A stretch of 64,000 nt of DNA from Psychrobacter sp. Pi2-52 (GTDB lineage Bacteria > Pseudomonadota > Gammaproteobacteria > Pseudomonadales > Moraxellaceae). The translations under genes were made by a program, and so were the position numbers. Location: contig NZ_CAJHBS010000007.1 in NCBI RefSeq assembly GCF_904846705.1, forward strand, positions 59,337-123,336, given 5' to 3'. The notes under the pieces are model-generated. The model was not told the origin of the DNA. It saw only the letters and a list, made by a program, of their open reading frames with translations, and made no database searches. Below are positions 53,049 through 62,586 of this stretch, one piece after another (position 1 is the stretch's first letter; each line of letters opens with the position of its first letter).

Positions 53049-54659
53049 TTATGTCACTTTATACCAGTCAAGTTTGCGAGTCATCACCATCACGCAGGCA
53101 AGTATCACAAAGCAGAATATCGCACCCAGTAATAGATTGAGATCTTCTGTACTTAAAATACCGAAAAACGCAGCATATAGCCCAGCAAGTGTCGCGGTAA
53201 AGATTACTGCCCGTTTTAAACCGCCAAATACATAATAGCTATACCAGCCAATAAGCCCAACACAAGCACTGGCCGCTACCATATAGGCTTGCCAAAATGC
53301 GATTTGTTCTGCAAGTGGTAGTAATAAGACATAAAAGACAAATAGTGCGCAGCCGACGAGCAGATACTGAATAGGGTGGATACGACTTGATTTGAGCACT
53401 TCAAATAAAAAGAAAGTGCCAAAAGATACCAAAATTAATAGCAAGGCGTACTTCATGGCTCTTTCAGTTTGTAGATAGACATCATTAGGGCTCGCAAAAC
53501 TAACGCCAAAGCTGTTTAGCAGAACACTTTGATTACTACTAGCTACTACTGCACTGTCTGTCGTCAGACCTCTTGAGGCCTCAAACGAATCAGGGTTGTA
53601 AGACTGGCTATCGGTATTGAGCGTTGATTCACTTATGATTGTACATTGCTGGTTAGGTGCGCTGAGACATTGAGAGAGGTATTGATTGTTGGCGACGGTT
53701 AGATACTGATTTTGCCAACTGGCATCAAATCCTTTAGCGGTGATGCTCTTAGTATTTGGTAATGCTTTACCGATGAAGTTTGGTGTCTGCCAGTCACTGT
53801 GCATAGACAAAGTAAAGTTCTGCCCAGTTGGGACAGTCGTTAAATTACTAATGCCAGCTAATGGTAAGTTGATCACAATATTGAGCGCTTGATTGTCTTT
53901 AGGATTAGATAACTTGCTACTCACCTCTGATTTATCTAGATTTTTATTTATTGAGCCTGTGGTAGCCAAGCTATCTTTATTCTGCTGGCTAGTAGGATTT
54001 TTTAATTGCTCCAATACGTCTTTAGGAATATCTGCTTCGACATAGCTTAAGTTCTCTATCATTGGTATCTGCGGATAGTTTGCTGCAATTGTTTTTTGAT
54101 TAATTGTGACAGTAGGCAGGGTAGCGACACCGCGTAAGTCAGACACGGGAATGATAAGTTTTGCTTTATTCCAGTGGGTAATGGTTTTGGCTAGTTGTGT
54201 CTTATCTGCATCATCGTCAATTGTAGTGCCAATCTGATCTAAATTTGCTAAAGTCTCATCAAGCGTATAACTCTGATAGAATGTCAGCTGACCATCATAG
54301 CTAGTAGCACTATAGATACCGCGTTTATAAGTATCAGTACTTACTTTTAGGTTCTGTGCTGCCTGCGTCTGAGAGGCAAAAATCGTCTCAATCTTCGAGT
54401 ATGACGGTTCGCATTTGCCCTTTATATTTGGTGTATCAGATGCATTTGACTGACATGCCGGTGTGACTGTCGTGGGAATAGCTATAAATGGATTAATGAC
54501 TTCTTGTGGATTGACATGCTGCTGGGTGATTTCTTTTATCACTGACTCTGCGTAGTACTGCCTCTCGTATATGATATCGCCAATCATAGTGAGACCAATC
54601 GAAAAAACGATACAAAGTCCTACAATGATGGATAACTTAGTCAATAATGTTTTTTGCAT
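53049..54659 (-). CDS. creD: Inner membrane protein CreD
   Basis: A 536-residue inner-membrane protein, longer than E. coli CreD (450). One helix at the N terminus (LSIIVGLCIVFSIGLTMIGDIIYER) is followed by a periplasmic domain of some 370 residues and about five helices in the last 140 (FGVSFASPNDVYLQTERAMKYALLLILVSF and HPIQYLLVGCALFVFYVLLLPLAEQIAFWQAY are diagnostic). A Ser/Thr/Asn/Lys-rich insert (about 240-290) explains most of the extra length. CreD is linked to envelope integrity and beta-lactam response. The creBC sensor pair is not adjacent. AGGAGG lies close upstream of the ATG. Confidence 0.9.
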   Translation of the reverse strand: MQKTLLTKLSIIVGLCIVFSIGLTMIGDIIYERQYYAESVIKEITQQHVNPQEVINPFIAIPTTVTPACQSNASDTPNIKGKCEPSYSKIETIFASQTQAAQNLKVSTDTYKRGIYSATSYDGQLTFYQSYTLDETLANLDQIGTTIDDDADKTQLAKTITHWNKAKLIIPVSDLRGVATLPTVTINQKTIAANYPQIPMIENLSYVEADIPKDVLEQLKNPTSQQNKDSLATTGSINKNLDKSEVSSKLSNPKDNQALNIVINLPLAGISNLTTVPTGQNFTLSMHSDWQTPNFIGKALPNTKSITAKGFDASWQNQYLTVANNQYLSQCLSAPNQQCTIISESTLNTDSQSYNPDSFEASRGLTTDSAVVASSNQSVLLNSFGVSFASPNDVYLQTERAMKYALLLILVSFGTFFLFEVLKSSRIHPIQYLLVGCALFVFYVLLLPLAEQIAFWQAYMVAASACVGLIGWYSYYVFGGLKRAVIFTATLAGLYAAFFGILSTEDLNLLLGAIFCFVILACVMVMTRKLDWYKVT

Positions 54660-54828
54660 GTTGTCGCCTCCTAAGTGTCTTTAATCCACAGTTGCCGAGA
54701 TAGCAGACTGTGGCTTTAAAAGACATCATAGAGAGGGCATGAAGAGAAGATGTGCAGGAAATATGGAATAACTGTGAAAGGGTAAAAGTTGATATTTTCG
54801 GATAATTATTTTTCGATTATTAATGTTT

Positions 54829-55353
54829 TTAATGCTTTTTCGTATCGCCAACCACTTTATCCATGATAGCGAATAACAAGCCAGACAATACAAAGGTCAT
54901 ATGAATAATAACCTTCCACATGAGTTTGTCAGCATCAAGTTCACTCATTCCGCTAGATATATCCATAAAGGACTTTAGCAGATCAATCGCAGAGATAGCG
55001 ACGATTGCTCCGATAACCTTTAGCTTTAGACCAGAAAAGTCTACTTTGCCCATCCAGCTAGGACGATCATCATGAGTGCCAGTATCGATTTTTGAGACAA
55101 AAATTTCATAGCCACTGAATATAATGATAAGCAATAAACTGGCAACTAGAGAGATATCAACCAATACCAATATATCTACAATCACACTGGCTTCAGAGGC
55201 CGTCAGAATGTCAGCGAACATGTGCCATAGCTTTTGGACAAACTTAATAAATAATAAAATAATGCCTAACACCAACCCTAGATAAAAAGGTGCCAGTATC
55301 CAGCGGCTATTAAATATGGTTTTTTCTAAATAAAGCTCAAACTTCTTTAGCAT
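54829..55353 (-). CDS. YqhA family (UPF0114) inner membrane protein
   Basis: A 174-residue membrane protein with about four helices. It has the family's FELYLEKTIFNSRWILAPFYLGLVLGIILLF segment at the start, LVDISLVASLLLIIIFSGYEIFVSK and the WMGKVDFSGLKLKVIGAIVAISAIDLLKSFM region, ending in KKH. The function of YqhA/UPF0114 proteins is not established. It lies 80 bp after the nicotinamide riboside kinase gene on the same strand and may be read with it. Confidence 0.88.
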   Translation of the reverse strand: MLKKFELYLEKTIFNSRWILAPFYLGLVLGIILLFIKFVQKLWHMFADILTASEASVIVDILVLVDISLVASLLLIIIFSGYEIFVSKIDTGTHDDRPSWMGKVDFSGLKLKVIGAIVAISAIDLLKSFMDISSGMSELDADKLMWKVIIHMTFVLSGLLFAIMDKVVGDTKKH

Positions 55354-55432
55354 GGGTATCTCTTAAGTTTTAAAGACAAGAAAGTCTTAAAGACACAAAT
55401 ATGAATAATTTTTTGGGTATAGCTATTTAGCT

Positions 55433-56041
55433 TTAGTCAGGCGATATATTATCTATATTAGCGAGCTGCGCTACTACTTGCTGAACGCGCGCTTTTCTAT
55501 CGCCACTAATGCGTTGAAATGGTTTTTGATGCTTGCTTAATTGACTGGCGAAATAGTCGCTTATCTCATCGCGTTGGTGTGGACTGTCTCGCAGGTCATC
55601 AGCCACCCATGGCGTATCAACCTCAGTCAATAATATCAAATCATAGTGATGCGCCAACGCTGCTTGCTCAAGATCCGTTGGGCAGTCGCCATAATACCAA
55701 TAAGAATAAACCATCAGCTCAAACAAACTGGTATCGCAAAACAAATAATGACTGGCATTAGACGACTGAGCGACTTGTTTGGCCAAGGTATTCTCTAGTG
55801 TAACCTGTCCCTGTGCGATAGGGATCAGATCTTCCCACGTACAAGTCAGCTGCTCGTCGTCCCACTTTGCCTGTAAGTAGGTGCGCATGTATTCTGACAC
55901 CCAAGGAGTATCAAAATGCTCGGCCAAATCACGACATAAGGTCGTCTTACCCGTACTTTCTGCCCCTAAAACCGCGACGTTGATGACAGATTTAGGCGTA
56001 TGCTGCTCGAGGTTGTACACGGTAGCGTCGTTGCCATTCAT
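55433..56041 (-). CDS. NadR-type AAA ATPase, probable nicotinamide riboside kinase
   Basis: A 202-residue P-loop protein matching only the C-terminal kinase domain of NadR. The Walker A is VLGAESTGKTTLCRDLAEHF, followed by WVSEYMRTYL, the FCDTSLFELMVYSYWYYGDCP segment, a LILLTEVDTPWV strand and the lid region. It should phosphorylate nicotinamide riboside to NMN. The adenylyltransferase and DNA-binding domains of E. coli NadR are absent, so NMN must be adenylated or deamidated elsewhere. Its start overlaps the end of pnuC by about 50 bases, tying the kinase to the transporter. Confidence 0.88.
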   Translation of the reverse strand: MNGNDATVYNLEQHTPKSVINVAVLGAESTGKTTLCRDLAEHFDTPWVSEYMRTYLQAKWDDEQLTCTWEDLIPIAQGQVTLENTLAKQVAQSSNASHYLFCDTSLFELMVYSYWYYGDCPTDLEQAALAHHYDLILLTEVDTPWVADDLRDSPHQRDEISDYFASQLSKHQKPFQRISGDRKARVQQVVAQLANIDNISPD

Positions 56042-56702
56042 AGTATGCCCAGATTGCGATAAGAGTGAAGACTACATATTGTAGCGCGGTAAAAGTAAAA
56101 CCTTTATAGAAGTATAGTGGTACCGATATCGCATCAGCGATGATCCAGAGTATCCAATGCTCGATTTTGCGCCGTGCCATGAGCCACATTGCCATCAAAA
56201 ATAAAGCAGTAGTGAGCATGTCAGTATAATCGACCCAAGTAAATAGATGGATTCCAAGTACCGCACCATCGAAACTGAAGCCATTATTAATCACTGGACG
56301 GAAGTAATAAACCAATCCTACAAAAGCTATCGTTCCTGCTGCCAAAGCAGATAGTATCGGGATGTCACCTGCATGCAAATGCTCAATACGGACATTATTG
56401 GCATTTGACTGCTTGTGCTCAACAGACTGGTTTTTCTTATTCTTTGACCAGTTAATCCAGCCATACAAGCTCATCACGGTATAGTAAGCATTGATGAACA
56501 TATCGCCAAACAGCTGCCACTTCCACAGTAGGTACACAAATATAGCAGTGCTGACCAGACCGATAGGGAAGACTAAAATATTGGTTTTGCTGGCGAGTAA
56601 GACACTTGCTACGCCGAAGACAACGGCAATCAGTTCAAGAATGATGAATATTGTAGAGTAGTCAGCGTATTGACCAAATAACCAGTTGAGAAGTTCTGCC
56701 AT
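55992..56702 (-). CDS. pnuC: Nicotinamide riboside transporter PnuC
   Basis: A 236-residue inner-membrane facilitator with about seven helices that takes up nicotinamide riboside, trapped inside by phosphorylation. Family features include FIILELIAVVFGVASVLLASKTNILVFPIGLVSTAIFVYLLWKW, LFGDMFINAYYTVMSLYGWINW with the substrate-binding Trp and Asn residues, and IADAISVPLYFYKGF. I prefer the ATG at 56702, six bases after AGGA, over the longer frame from 56774. It is the first gene of a pnuC-kinase operon. A 296-bp region separates it from the divergent KAS III gene. Confidence 0.92.
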   Translation of the reverse strand: MAELLNWLFGQYADYSTIFIILELIAVVFGVASVLLASKTNILVFPIGLVSTAIFVYLLWKWQLFGDMFINAYYTVMSLYGWINWSKNKKNQSVEHKQSNANNVRIEHLHAGDIPILSALAAGTIAFVGLVYYFRPVINNGFSFDGAVLGIHLFTWVDYTDMLTTALFLMAMWLMARRKIEHWILWIIADAISVPLYFYKGFTFTALQYVVFTLIAIWAYYEWQRRYRVQPRAAYA

Positions 56703-56998
56703 TAGTATTCCTAAACATGAGCGCGTATCAATATTCTGAATAATCAAGATAGTTCGATGAATAGTACAGACCAAAATGATACCAATTATAACGTAGCTAT
56801 CGCAAAAGGACGGCAGTCTTTGCTAATTTATGGCAAGAAACAGATTATTTGTAACAAAGTATTAGAAAAATTATAATATTCAGGCATAATAAACACACTG
56901 ATTTTAAGTTTACAGTTATTCACTGAATTTGAATGGCTATTATTTTTCCACTTTTATGCTTATTCCAAGCACCACAGTAGTAGACAAGGAAGCTTATC

Positions 56999-58144
56999 AT
57001 GACGACTTGTATCACAGGCACTGGTCTTTATATCCCACCTTACAGCATTAGTAACGAAGAGCTAGTTGAGTCATTTAACCAGTATGTTGAAAACTATAAT
57101 ACCGAACATGCTAAAGAGATAGCTGCAGAGACAGTGACGGCACTTGAGCCTTCTTCAGCTGCCTTCATCGAAAAAGTATCTGGTATCAAATCACGTTATG
57201 TGATGGAAAAAGAAGGTATCTTAAATACTGAAATCATGGCGCCAGTTATCCCTTACCGTAACTTGGGCGAAGAGTTGTCAGTCATGGCCGAAATGGGTGC
57301 AGCAGCACTGAGAGACGCTTTGGCTGATGCTGGACTTGAGGCCAACGACTTAGATGGTATCATCCTTGCTTGCTCAAACTTCCAACGTACTTATCCTGCG
57401 GTTGCCATCGAAATCCAAAACGAAATTGGTATGATTGGCGGCTTTGCTTATGATATGAACGTTGCGTGTAGTGCGGCGACGTTTGGTCTGTCACAAGCAC
57501 ATGGTTCTATCATCTCTGGTTTGGCCAAGCGTATTGCTGTGGTCAACGTTGAGATTACCTCAGCGCATCTAAACTGGCGCAACCGTGACAGTCACTTTAT
57601 CTTCGGTGATGTAGCGACTGCTTCTATCGTTGAAGAATTAGATACGCCAAAAGGTTATGAGATTCTAAACTCTAAGCTATTTACTCAGTTTTCGACCAAC
57701 ATTAAAAACGAATATGGCTTTATGGATCGCTCAGAGTATCTAGCAGCACAGACTGAAATGTATCCAGATATCAAAGCACCGGTCACTGACAAGCTGTTTT
57801 TGCAAAACGGTCGTAAAGTATTCCGTGAAGTCTGTCCGAAAGTGTCAGAGATTATCACTGAGCACTTGCAAGAAAACGACATCCCAACATCTGATGTTAA
57901 GATGATGTGGTTGCATCAAGCCAATGCCAATATGTTGGATTTGATTCTACGTACCGTGGTTGGTAAAGATGCCGATAAATCGATTGCTCCGAGTGTTATT
58001 GCTGAATTTGCCAATACTAGCTCAGCGAGTCCTATGATTGTATTCCATCGCCACAAAGATGACTTAGTATCAGGCGATCTGGGCGTTATTTGCTCATTTG
58101 GTGCAGGTTACTCTATTGGATCGGTCTTAGTTCGCAAGGTCTAA
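56999..58144 (+). CDS. Beta-ketoacyl-ACP synthase III family enzyme
   Basis: A condensing enzyme of 381 residues, longer than E. coli FabH (317). The Cys-His-Asn triad is present: Cys157 in NVACSAATFG, His306 in MWLHQANANM and Asn339 in EFANTSSASPM. GAGYSIGSVLVRKV ends the protein. The extra residues sit near the N terminus (about 20-75). The sequence looks closer to the Pseudomonas FabH-like family that uses medium-chain acyl-CoA than to housekeeping FabH, so the primer may be a longer acyl-CoA from beta-oxidation; this is inference. It stands alone with a strong terminator. Confidence 0.85.
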   Translation: MTTCITGTGLYIPPYSISNEELVESFNQYVENYNTEHAKEIAAETVTALEPSSAAFIEKVSGIKSRYVMEKEGILNTEIMAPVIPYRNLGEELSVMAEMGAAALRDALADAGLEANDLDGIILACSNFQRTYPAVAIEIQNEIGMIGGFAYDMNVACSAATFGLSQAHGSIISGLAKRIAVVNVEITSAHLNWRNRDSHFIFGDVATASIVEELDTPKGYEILNSKLFTQFSTNIKNEYGFMDRSEYLAAQTEMYPDIKAPVTDKLFLQNGRKVFREVCPKVSEIITEHLQENDIPTSDVKMMWLHQANANMLDLILRTVVGKDADKSIAPSVIAEFANTSSASPMIVFHRHKDDLVSGDLGVICSFGAGYSIGSVLVRKV

Positions 58145-58166
58145 TACTTTGACTACTTGTTTTGAT

Positions 58167-58202
58167 AAAAATAGCTAAGAATATTCTTAGCTATTTTTTT
58201 GT
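58167..58202. terminator. Terminator of the KAS III gene
   Basis: AAAATAGCTAAGAAT (58167-58181) and ATTCTTAGCTATTTT (58182-58196) form a perfect 15-bp palindrome followed by more T, 23 bases past the stop. Confidence 0.88.
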
Positions 58203-58378
58203 CTGTTGTTTTTGCTATTGAAATTAAGCTGTGACATCTAAATATAAACAGAGATGTTGGAGAAGATAACATCGAGATTACCGACAATATCAACAAGAAT
58301 GATTAGAGGTTTTAATTTACCCCAAAAAATTTGCTATAATCACGAGCTTATTCCTCTTATCTAATTAAAAGTCCTTTT

Positions 58379-59470
58379 ATGAAAGAATCCTTACGCCTGC
58401 GTTTAGACCAGATGGTAGACCGTTATGAAGAGGTCACCGCTTTATTATCAGATCCTAGTGTCATCAGTGATAATAATAAGTTCCGTGAATTGTCTGTTGA
58501 GCACAGCGAATTGATGGAGATCACGACGCTGTGGCAAAACTACGTGGGTGCAGAAACGGATCAGGCCGATGCAGAAGCGATGCTAGCCGATGCAACAGAT
58601 CCTGACATGAAAGAGATGATGATCGATGAGATTGAGAGTGCGCATGATACCATCGTAGAGATGGAAGAAGCGCTTAATCTGATGATGCTACCAAAAGATC
58701 CCAACGACAAAGTACCAGCGTTTTTGGAGATTCGTGCAGGGACAGGTGGCGATGAAGCAGCGATTTTCTCTGGTGACTTGTTCCGTATGTACCAAAAATA
58801 CGCGCAGAGCCAAGGCTGGACACTAGAAGTGCTCTCTGCAAATGAAGGTGAGCATGGTGGTTATAAAGAAATCATCACTCGCGTATCTGGCAACAGTGTA
58901 TATGGTCGCCTAAAGTTTGAATCGGGCGCTCACCGTGTACAGCGTGTCCCTGAGACCGAAAGCCAAGGTCGTGTTCACACATCAGCTTGTACGGTTGCGG
59001 TCATGCCAGAAGTTGAGATTGATGATACCGTTGATATCAATCCTGCTGATATCAAAATGGATACTTTCCGCTCAAGTGGCGCTGGTGGTCAGCACGTGAA
59101 CACGACTGACTCGGCCGTACGTTTGACGCATATTCCAACGGGTACCGTGGTAGAGTGTCAGCAAGAGCGTAGCCAACACAAAAACCGTGCGCATGCTATG
59201 AAAATGCTGGTCTCTAAAATTCAACAAGCCAAAGTACAAGCACAGGTTGATGTGGCGGATTCTATACGTCGTGACTTGGTCGGTAGTGGCGATCGCTCAG
59301 AGCGTATCCGTACCTATAATTTTCCACAAGGTCGCATGACTGATCATCGTATCAACCTTACCTTATACAAACTCGACTCCATTATGGAAGGCGACTTGGA
59401 TGAGATTCTTGATGCACTATTACGTGAGCATCAGGCTGATTTGATGGCCAGTATCGGTGGCAATGATTAG
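58379..59470 (+). CDS. prfA: Peptide chain release factor 1
   Basis: Recognises UAA and UAG stop codons and triggers peptide release. The 363-residue product has the family's N-terminal helices ([19 protein letters not shown]), the tripeptide anticodon region in [13 protein letters not shown] (P-E-T, the RF1 P-x-T motif) and the catalytic GGQ in [17 protein letters not shown], the site methylated by PrmC. prmC does not follow it here, unlike in E. coli. RF1 is distinguished from RF2 by the P-x-T motif. It is followed after 130 bp by lysS. Confidence 0.98.
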   Translation: MKESLRLRLDQMVDRYEEVTALLSDPSVISDNNKFRELSVEHSELMEITTLWQNYVGAETDQADAEAMLADATDPDMKEMMIDEIESAHDTIVEMEEALNLMMLPKDPNDKVPAFLEIRAGTGGDEAAIFSGDLFRMYQKYAQSQGWTLEVLSANEGEHGGYKEIITRVSGNSVYGRLKFESGAHRVQRVPETESQGRVHTSACTVAVMPEVEIDDTVDINPADIKMDTFRSSGAGGQHVNTTDSAVRLTHIPTGTVVECQQERSQHKNRAHAMKMLVSKIQQAKVQAQVDVADSIRRDLVGSGDRSERIRTYNFPQGRMTDHRINLTLYKLDSIMEGDLDEILDALLREHQADLMASIGGND

Positions 59471-59600
59471 TAGTTAATCTTTAAAAGTACTAACAGTTTT
59501 ATCGTTTTTATCACCATGTCTGTTCTTATAATAATAAGTATTGATTTAATTTTTCTGTTTTCGTTTATCCATTTAATTACCTAAAAATATTGAGAGTGTT

Positions 59601-61139
59601 ATGTCAAAGCACAATAATCAGAACCAAGATCAAACCCCAGTCGTAGAAGATGCTAACGAGCTAATCGCACAACTGCAAGCCAAGCTAGACGATATCAGTG
59701 CTTCAGGTAAACAGCCGTATCCTAATACGTTCAAACGCACTGATTATGCGCAAGACTTACAGACGGCTTTTGATGGTGTCTCAAAGCAGGAAATTGAAGA
59801 AAAAGCAGCGAATGGTGAAAAAACACAGGTCAACGTGGCAGGTCGAGTCATGCTTAACCGTGGTTCGTTTATCGTGATCCAAGACATGACAGGCCGTATT
59901 CAGTTATATGTAGCACGTAAAGAGCTTGATGAGGAAACGCGTGCGAGCATTAAATCACTAGATTTGGGTGACATCGTTGGTGTATCAGGCTATATCGGTC
60001 GCTCAGGTAAAGGCGATTTGTATGTGCATATTGAAGAAATTACGCTACTGACCAAATCACTACGTCCAATGCCAAACAAGTTCCATGGCTTGGCTGATGT
60101 CGAGGCGCGCTATCGTAATCGTCATCTTGATTTGATGACCAATGAGACGACTCGCAATACCTTTATGGTTCGTAGTCAGATCGTTAGTGGTATTCGTCAA
60201 TTTATGCTCAATGAACGTTTTATGGAAGTCGAAACGCCAATGATGCATCCGATACCAGGCGGTGCAGTAGCCCGTCCGTTTGAGACGCATCATAATGCAT
60301 TAGACATGCCTTTATATCTACGTATCGCGCCTGAGCTTTATCTTAAGCGTCTAGTCGTTGGCGGGTTCGAGCGCGTATTTGAGATTAACCGTAGTTTCCG
60401 TAATGAAGGGGTTTCAACCCGTCATAACCCTGAATTTACCATGATTGAGTTCTATCAAGCATACGCTGATTATCATGACTTAATGGATTTGACTGAGCGT
60501 CTGTTTAATCAGTTAGCAATAGATGTGTTGGGCACAACAGAGCTTACGTATCAAGAAGAAGCCATTAGCCTAAAAGCACCATTTGCTCGTCTGTCAATGT
60601 CTGATGCGATTGCAAAATATGCTGAAAACTTTGATATGACACGTATCAATGATCGTGAATACCTAGCAGAATATGCATCTACGACACTTAAGCAGCAAGT
60701 CAAAGATGTGTTTGGTGTGGGTAAACTACAGACGATTATCTTTGAAGAAACGGCTGAGCATCAATTACGTCAGCCAACGTTCATTACTGAGTACCCAGCT
60801 GAGACCTCGCCTCTAGCGCGCCGTAGTGATGACAATCCTGAGATTACCGATCGCTTTGAGCTGTTCGTTGGTGGTCGTGAGTTGGCCAATGGTTTTAGTG
60901 AGCTTAATGATCCAGCAGACCAAGCCGAGCGTTTCCGTGGTCAGGTTGCTGAAAAAGACGCGGGCGATGATGAAGCCATGCATTTCGATGAAGAGTATAT
61001 CGAAGCATTATCTTATGGTTTGCCACCGACAGCTGGTGAGGGTATTGGTATTGACCGTTTAGTAATGCTATTTACCGACTCTGCTAGTATCCGTGATGTG
61101 ATCTTGTTCCCGCATATGCGCCGCAAACAAGATAGCTAA
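59601..61139 (+). CDS. lysS: Lysyl-tRNA synthetase, class II
   Basis: Charges tRNA-Lys. The 512-residue product has an N-terminal anticodon-binding OB fold ([26 protein letters not shown]) and the class II catalytic core. The latter carries motif 2 in [35 protein letters not shown] and motif 3 [13 protein letters not shown]. Ahead of the OB fold is a short extension rich in Gln and Asn. The gene is single and ends before an inverted repeat with a T-tract at 61183-61232. Confidence 0.98.
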   Translation: MSKHNNQNQDQTPVVEDANELIAQLQAKLDDISASGKQPYPNTFKRTDYAQDLQTAFDGVSKQEIEEKAANGEKTQVNVAGRVMLNRGSFIVIQDMTGRIQLYVARKELDEETRASIKSLDLGDIVGVSGYIGRSGKGDLYVHIEEITLLTKSLRPMPNKFHGLADVEARYRNRHLDLMTNETTRNTFMVRSQIVSGIRQFMLNERFMEVETPMMHPIPGGAVARPFETHHNALDMPLYLRIAPELYLKRLVVGGFERVFEINRSFRNEGVSTRHNPEFTMIEFYQAYADYHDLMDLTERLFNQLAIDVLGTTELTYQEEAISLKAPFARLSMSDAIAKYAENFDMTRINDREYLAEYASTTLKQQVKDVFGVGKLQTIIFEETAEHQLRQPTFITEYPAETSPLARRSDDNPEITDRFELFVGGRELANGFSELNDPADQAERFRGQVAEKDAGDDEAMHFDEEYIEALSYGLPPTAGEGIGIDRLVMLFTDSASIRDVILFPHMRRKQDS

Positions 61140-61182
61140 GATGGGTTTGCTTGCTATAAATCCAAACTGATACTTAACTCAG

Positions 61183-61232
61183 CACAAAAAGCTTTTGCTC
61201 ATTTTCACAGAATGGGTATCAGCTTTTTTGTG
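61183..61232 (+). terminator. Probable lysS terminator
   Basis: CACAAAAAGCT (61183-61193) pairs with AGCTTTTTTGTG (61221-61232), with weaker inner pairing between. It ends in a T-rich stretch, 44 bases past the lysS stop. Confidence 0.6.
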
Positions 61233-61254
61233 AAATATCGTTTATAGAGGTATT

Positions 61255-62517
61255 ATGGATATTCAGCAAGCATCACATGCGCCATGGCAAAAAATGATTC
61301 AGCAATGCTTTTTATCATTGTATGAGTTGCTTGATGACAAAATCACTGACTCTGATCATTTTCAGGGTTATGATTTTGTTTTTGAGTTTTCTGGCGCTAC
61401 TATTTATCTGCTCGTCAATACGGTTGTGATGCAAGCGAATAGACAAGAAGTGGATAATGCTAAAGTTCGTGAGTGGAGAAAAGAAGTTGTTAACCAACTC
61501 ATCAAACGCCACGCTCAGATTTATCAAAAAAACGATAGCCTAGTTGTAGATAGAAGTGCCGCGACAACTGATAAAGCAGTTTATTTTATTGGCTTGACGT
61601 CATTGTCTATTAATCATCAAGACGATCAGTCGGGCCATTCATCTTATGCAGTTGGCTACGAATATGGCAGTCGGTTTTTTGCAGAAGACTGTGTTTTAGA
61701 CTTAGATGATGAGCAAAGTATCCTACAAGTCTTTAGTCATCAAAACTTCGTTGATATCCTCAATCAGTTGGTGACGCCAAGTGATTTGACAACTTTTTTA
61801 GATTTTCATCGTCGTCAACTATCTAGCTTTGCATCATTTCAAAACGAATCGACATTGCTTAAACAGTTTCTACAATCACCGGACTTTCACCAAAGAGCGA
61901 TTAGGATACAAGAACAGCTAATTGATAGTGAGTTAATTGAGCAAGTTGAACTACGCTTACTTAAAGCAGTAGAGCCGAATCAGACCGTGTATGCCGATGC
62001 TTTAATGGCTGAGATGCAAAAAAATACTCGGATGTGGTTCAAGCTGTTTAACAGTGTTCTTGAGCGTTATTATGAAGCGGGTAGACCTTTACCAAATGAT
62101 CAGGTTGATATTTTGGTAGATGAGTCAATGTATACCTATGCATGTCTAGTAGAAAAAATCTTAGCTTATAGAACCATGGATCAAGACTCGCGCTGGAATG
62201 GATACGTCCGCCATGAGCATTCTTATCATGTATTTGGCCGCCATTATCTCATGGTGTTTTATGCGCAGGACGATAGCAGTTCGCTAAGCGCAGAAAATGT
62301 TAGGCTCTCTTATAAAGATTTATTGTCAGACATCAACGTCCAGTTACAAGAGCCAGTGATGGACGATTTATTTTTACTGGGCGTAGAGTTTAGGCCGTGC
62401 GAAGACAGTGTAAACACTGAGGTTTATCTGGATATTTTTCATCAAGCAGGCTCAGTGATTGATGAAAGCACTCAACGCTTATATGACCGACTGGCCCAAC
62501 TTCAAGCTCAGTTATAA
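61255..62517 (+). CDS. Hypothetical protein, 420 residues, unrecognised
   Basis: I do not recognise a family. The product is soluble, acidic, without signal peptide, membrane helix, Walker motif or cysteine-rich site. A clear ribosome site (AGAGGT) precedes the ATG, and the gene lies between lysS and dnaX on the same strand. Visible segments are YDFVFEFSGATIYLLVNTVV near the N terminus, a helical middle (about 190-260) with RIQEQLIDSELIEQVELRLLKA, and VRHEHSYHVFGRHYLMVFYA near 330. Codon use resembles neighbouring genes, so it is not obviously acquired. Its position 69 bp before dnaX hints at co-transcription, not at function. Confidence 0.6.
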   Translation: MDIQQASHAPWQKMIQQCFLSLYELLDDKITDSDHFQGYDFVFEFSGATIYLLVNTVVMQANRQEVDNAKVREWRKEVVNQLIKRHAQIYQKNDSLVVDRSAATTDKAVYFIGLTSLSINHQDDQSGHSSYAVGYEYGSRFFAEDCVLDLDDEQSILQVFSHQNFVDILNQLVTPSDLTTFLDFHRRQLSSFASFQNESTLLKQFLQSPDFHQRAIRIQEQLIDSELIEQVELRLLKAVEPNQTVYADALMAEMQKNTRMWFKLFNSVLERYYEAGRPLPNDQVDILVDESMYTYACLVEKILAYRTMDQDSRWNGYVRHEHSYHVFGRHYLMVFYAQDDSSSLSAENVRLSYKDLLSDINVQLQEPVMDDLFLLGVEFRPCEDSVNTEVYLDIFHQAGSVIDESTQRLYDRLAQLQAQL

Positions 62518-62586
62518 CCTAAACATAGTATGATTCATTAGTTTGACGCTCCCTTTATATTTGTATTATTTACATTGGCATTTCTT

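Noticed and set aside
54660..54828. CreB binding tag (TTCAC-N6-TTCAC) upstream of creD
   Set aside because: Only one half-site (GTGAA near 54774 on the plus strand) is present; the second half does not match.
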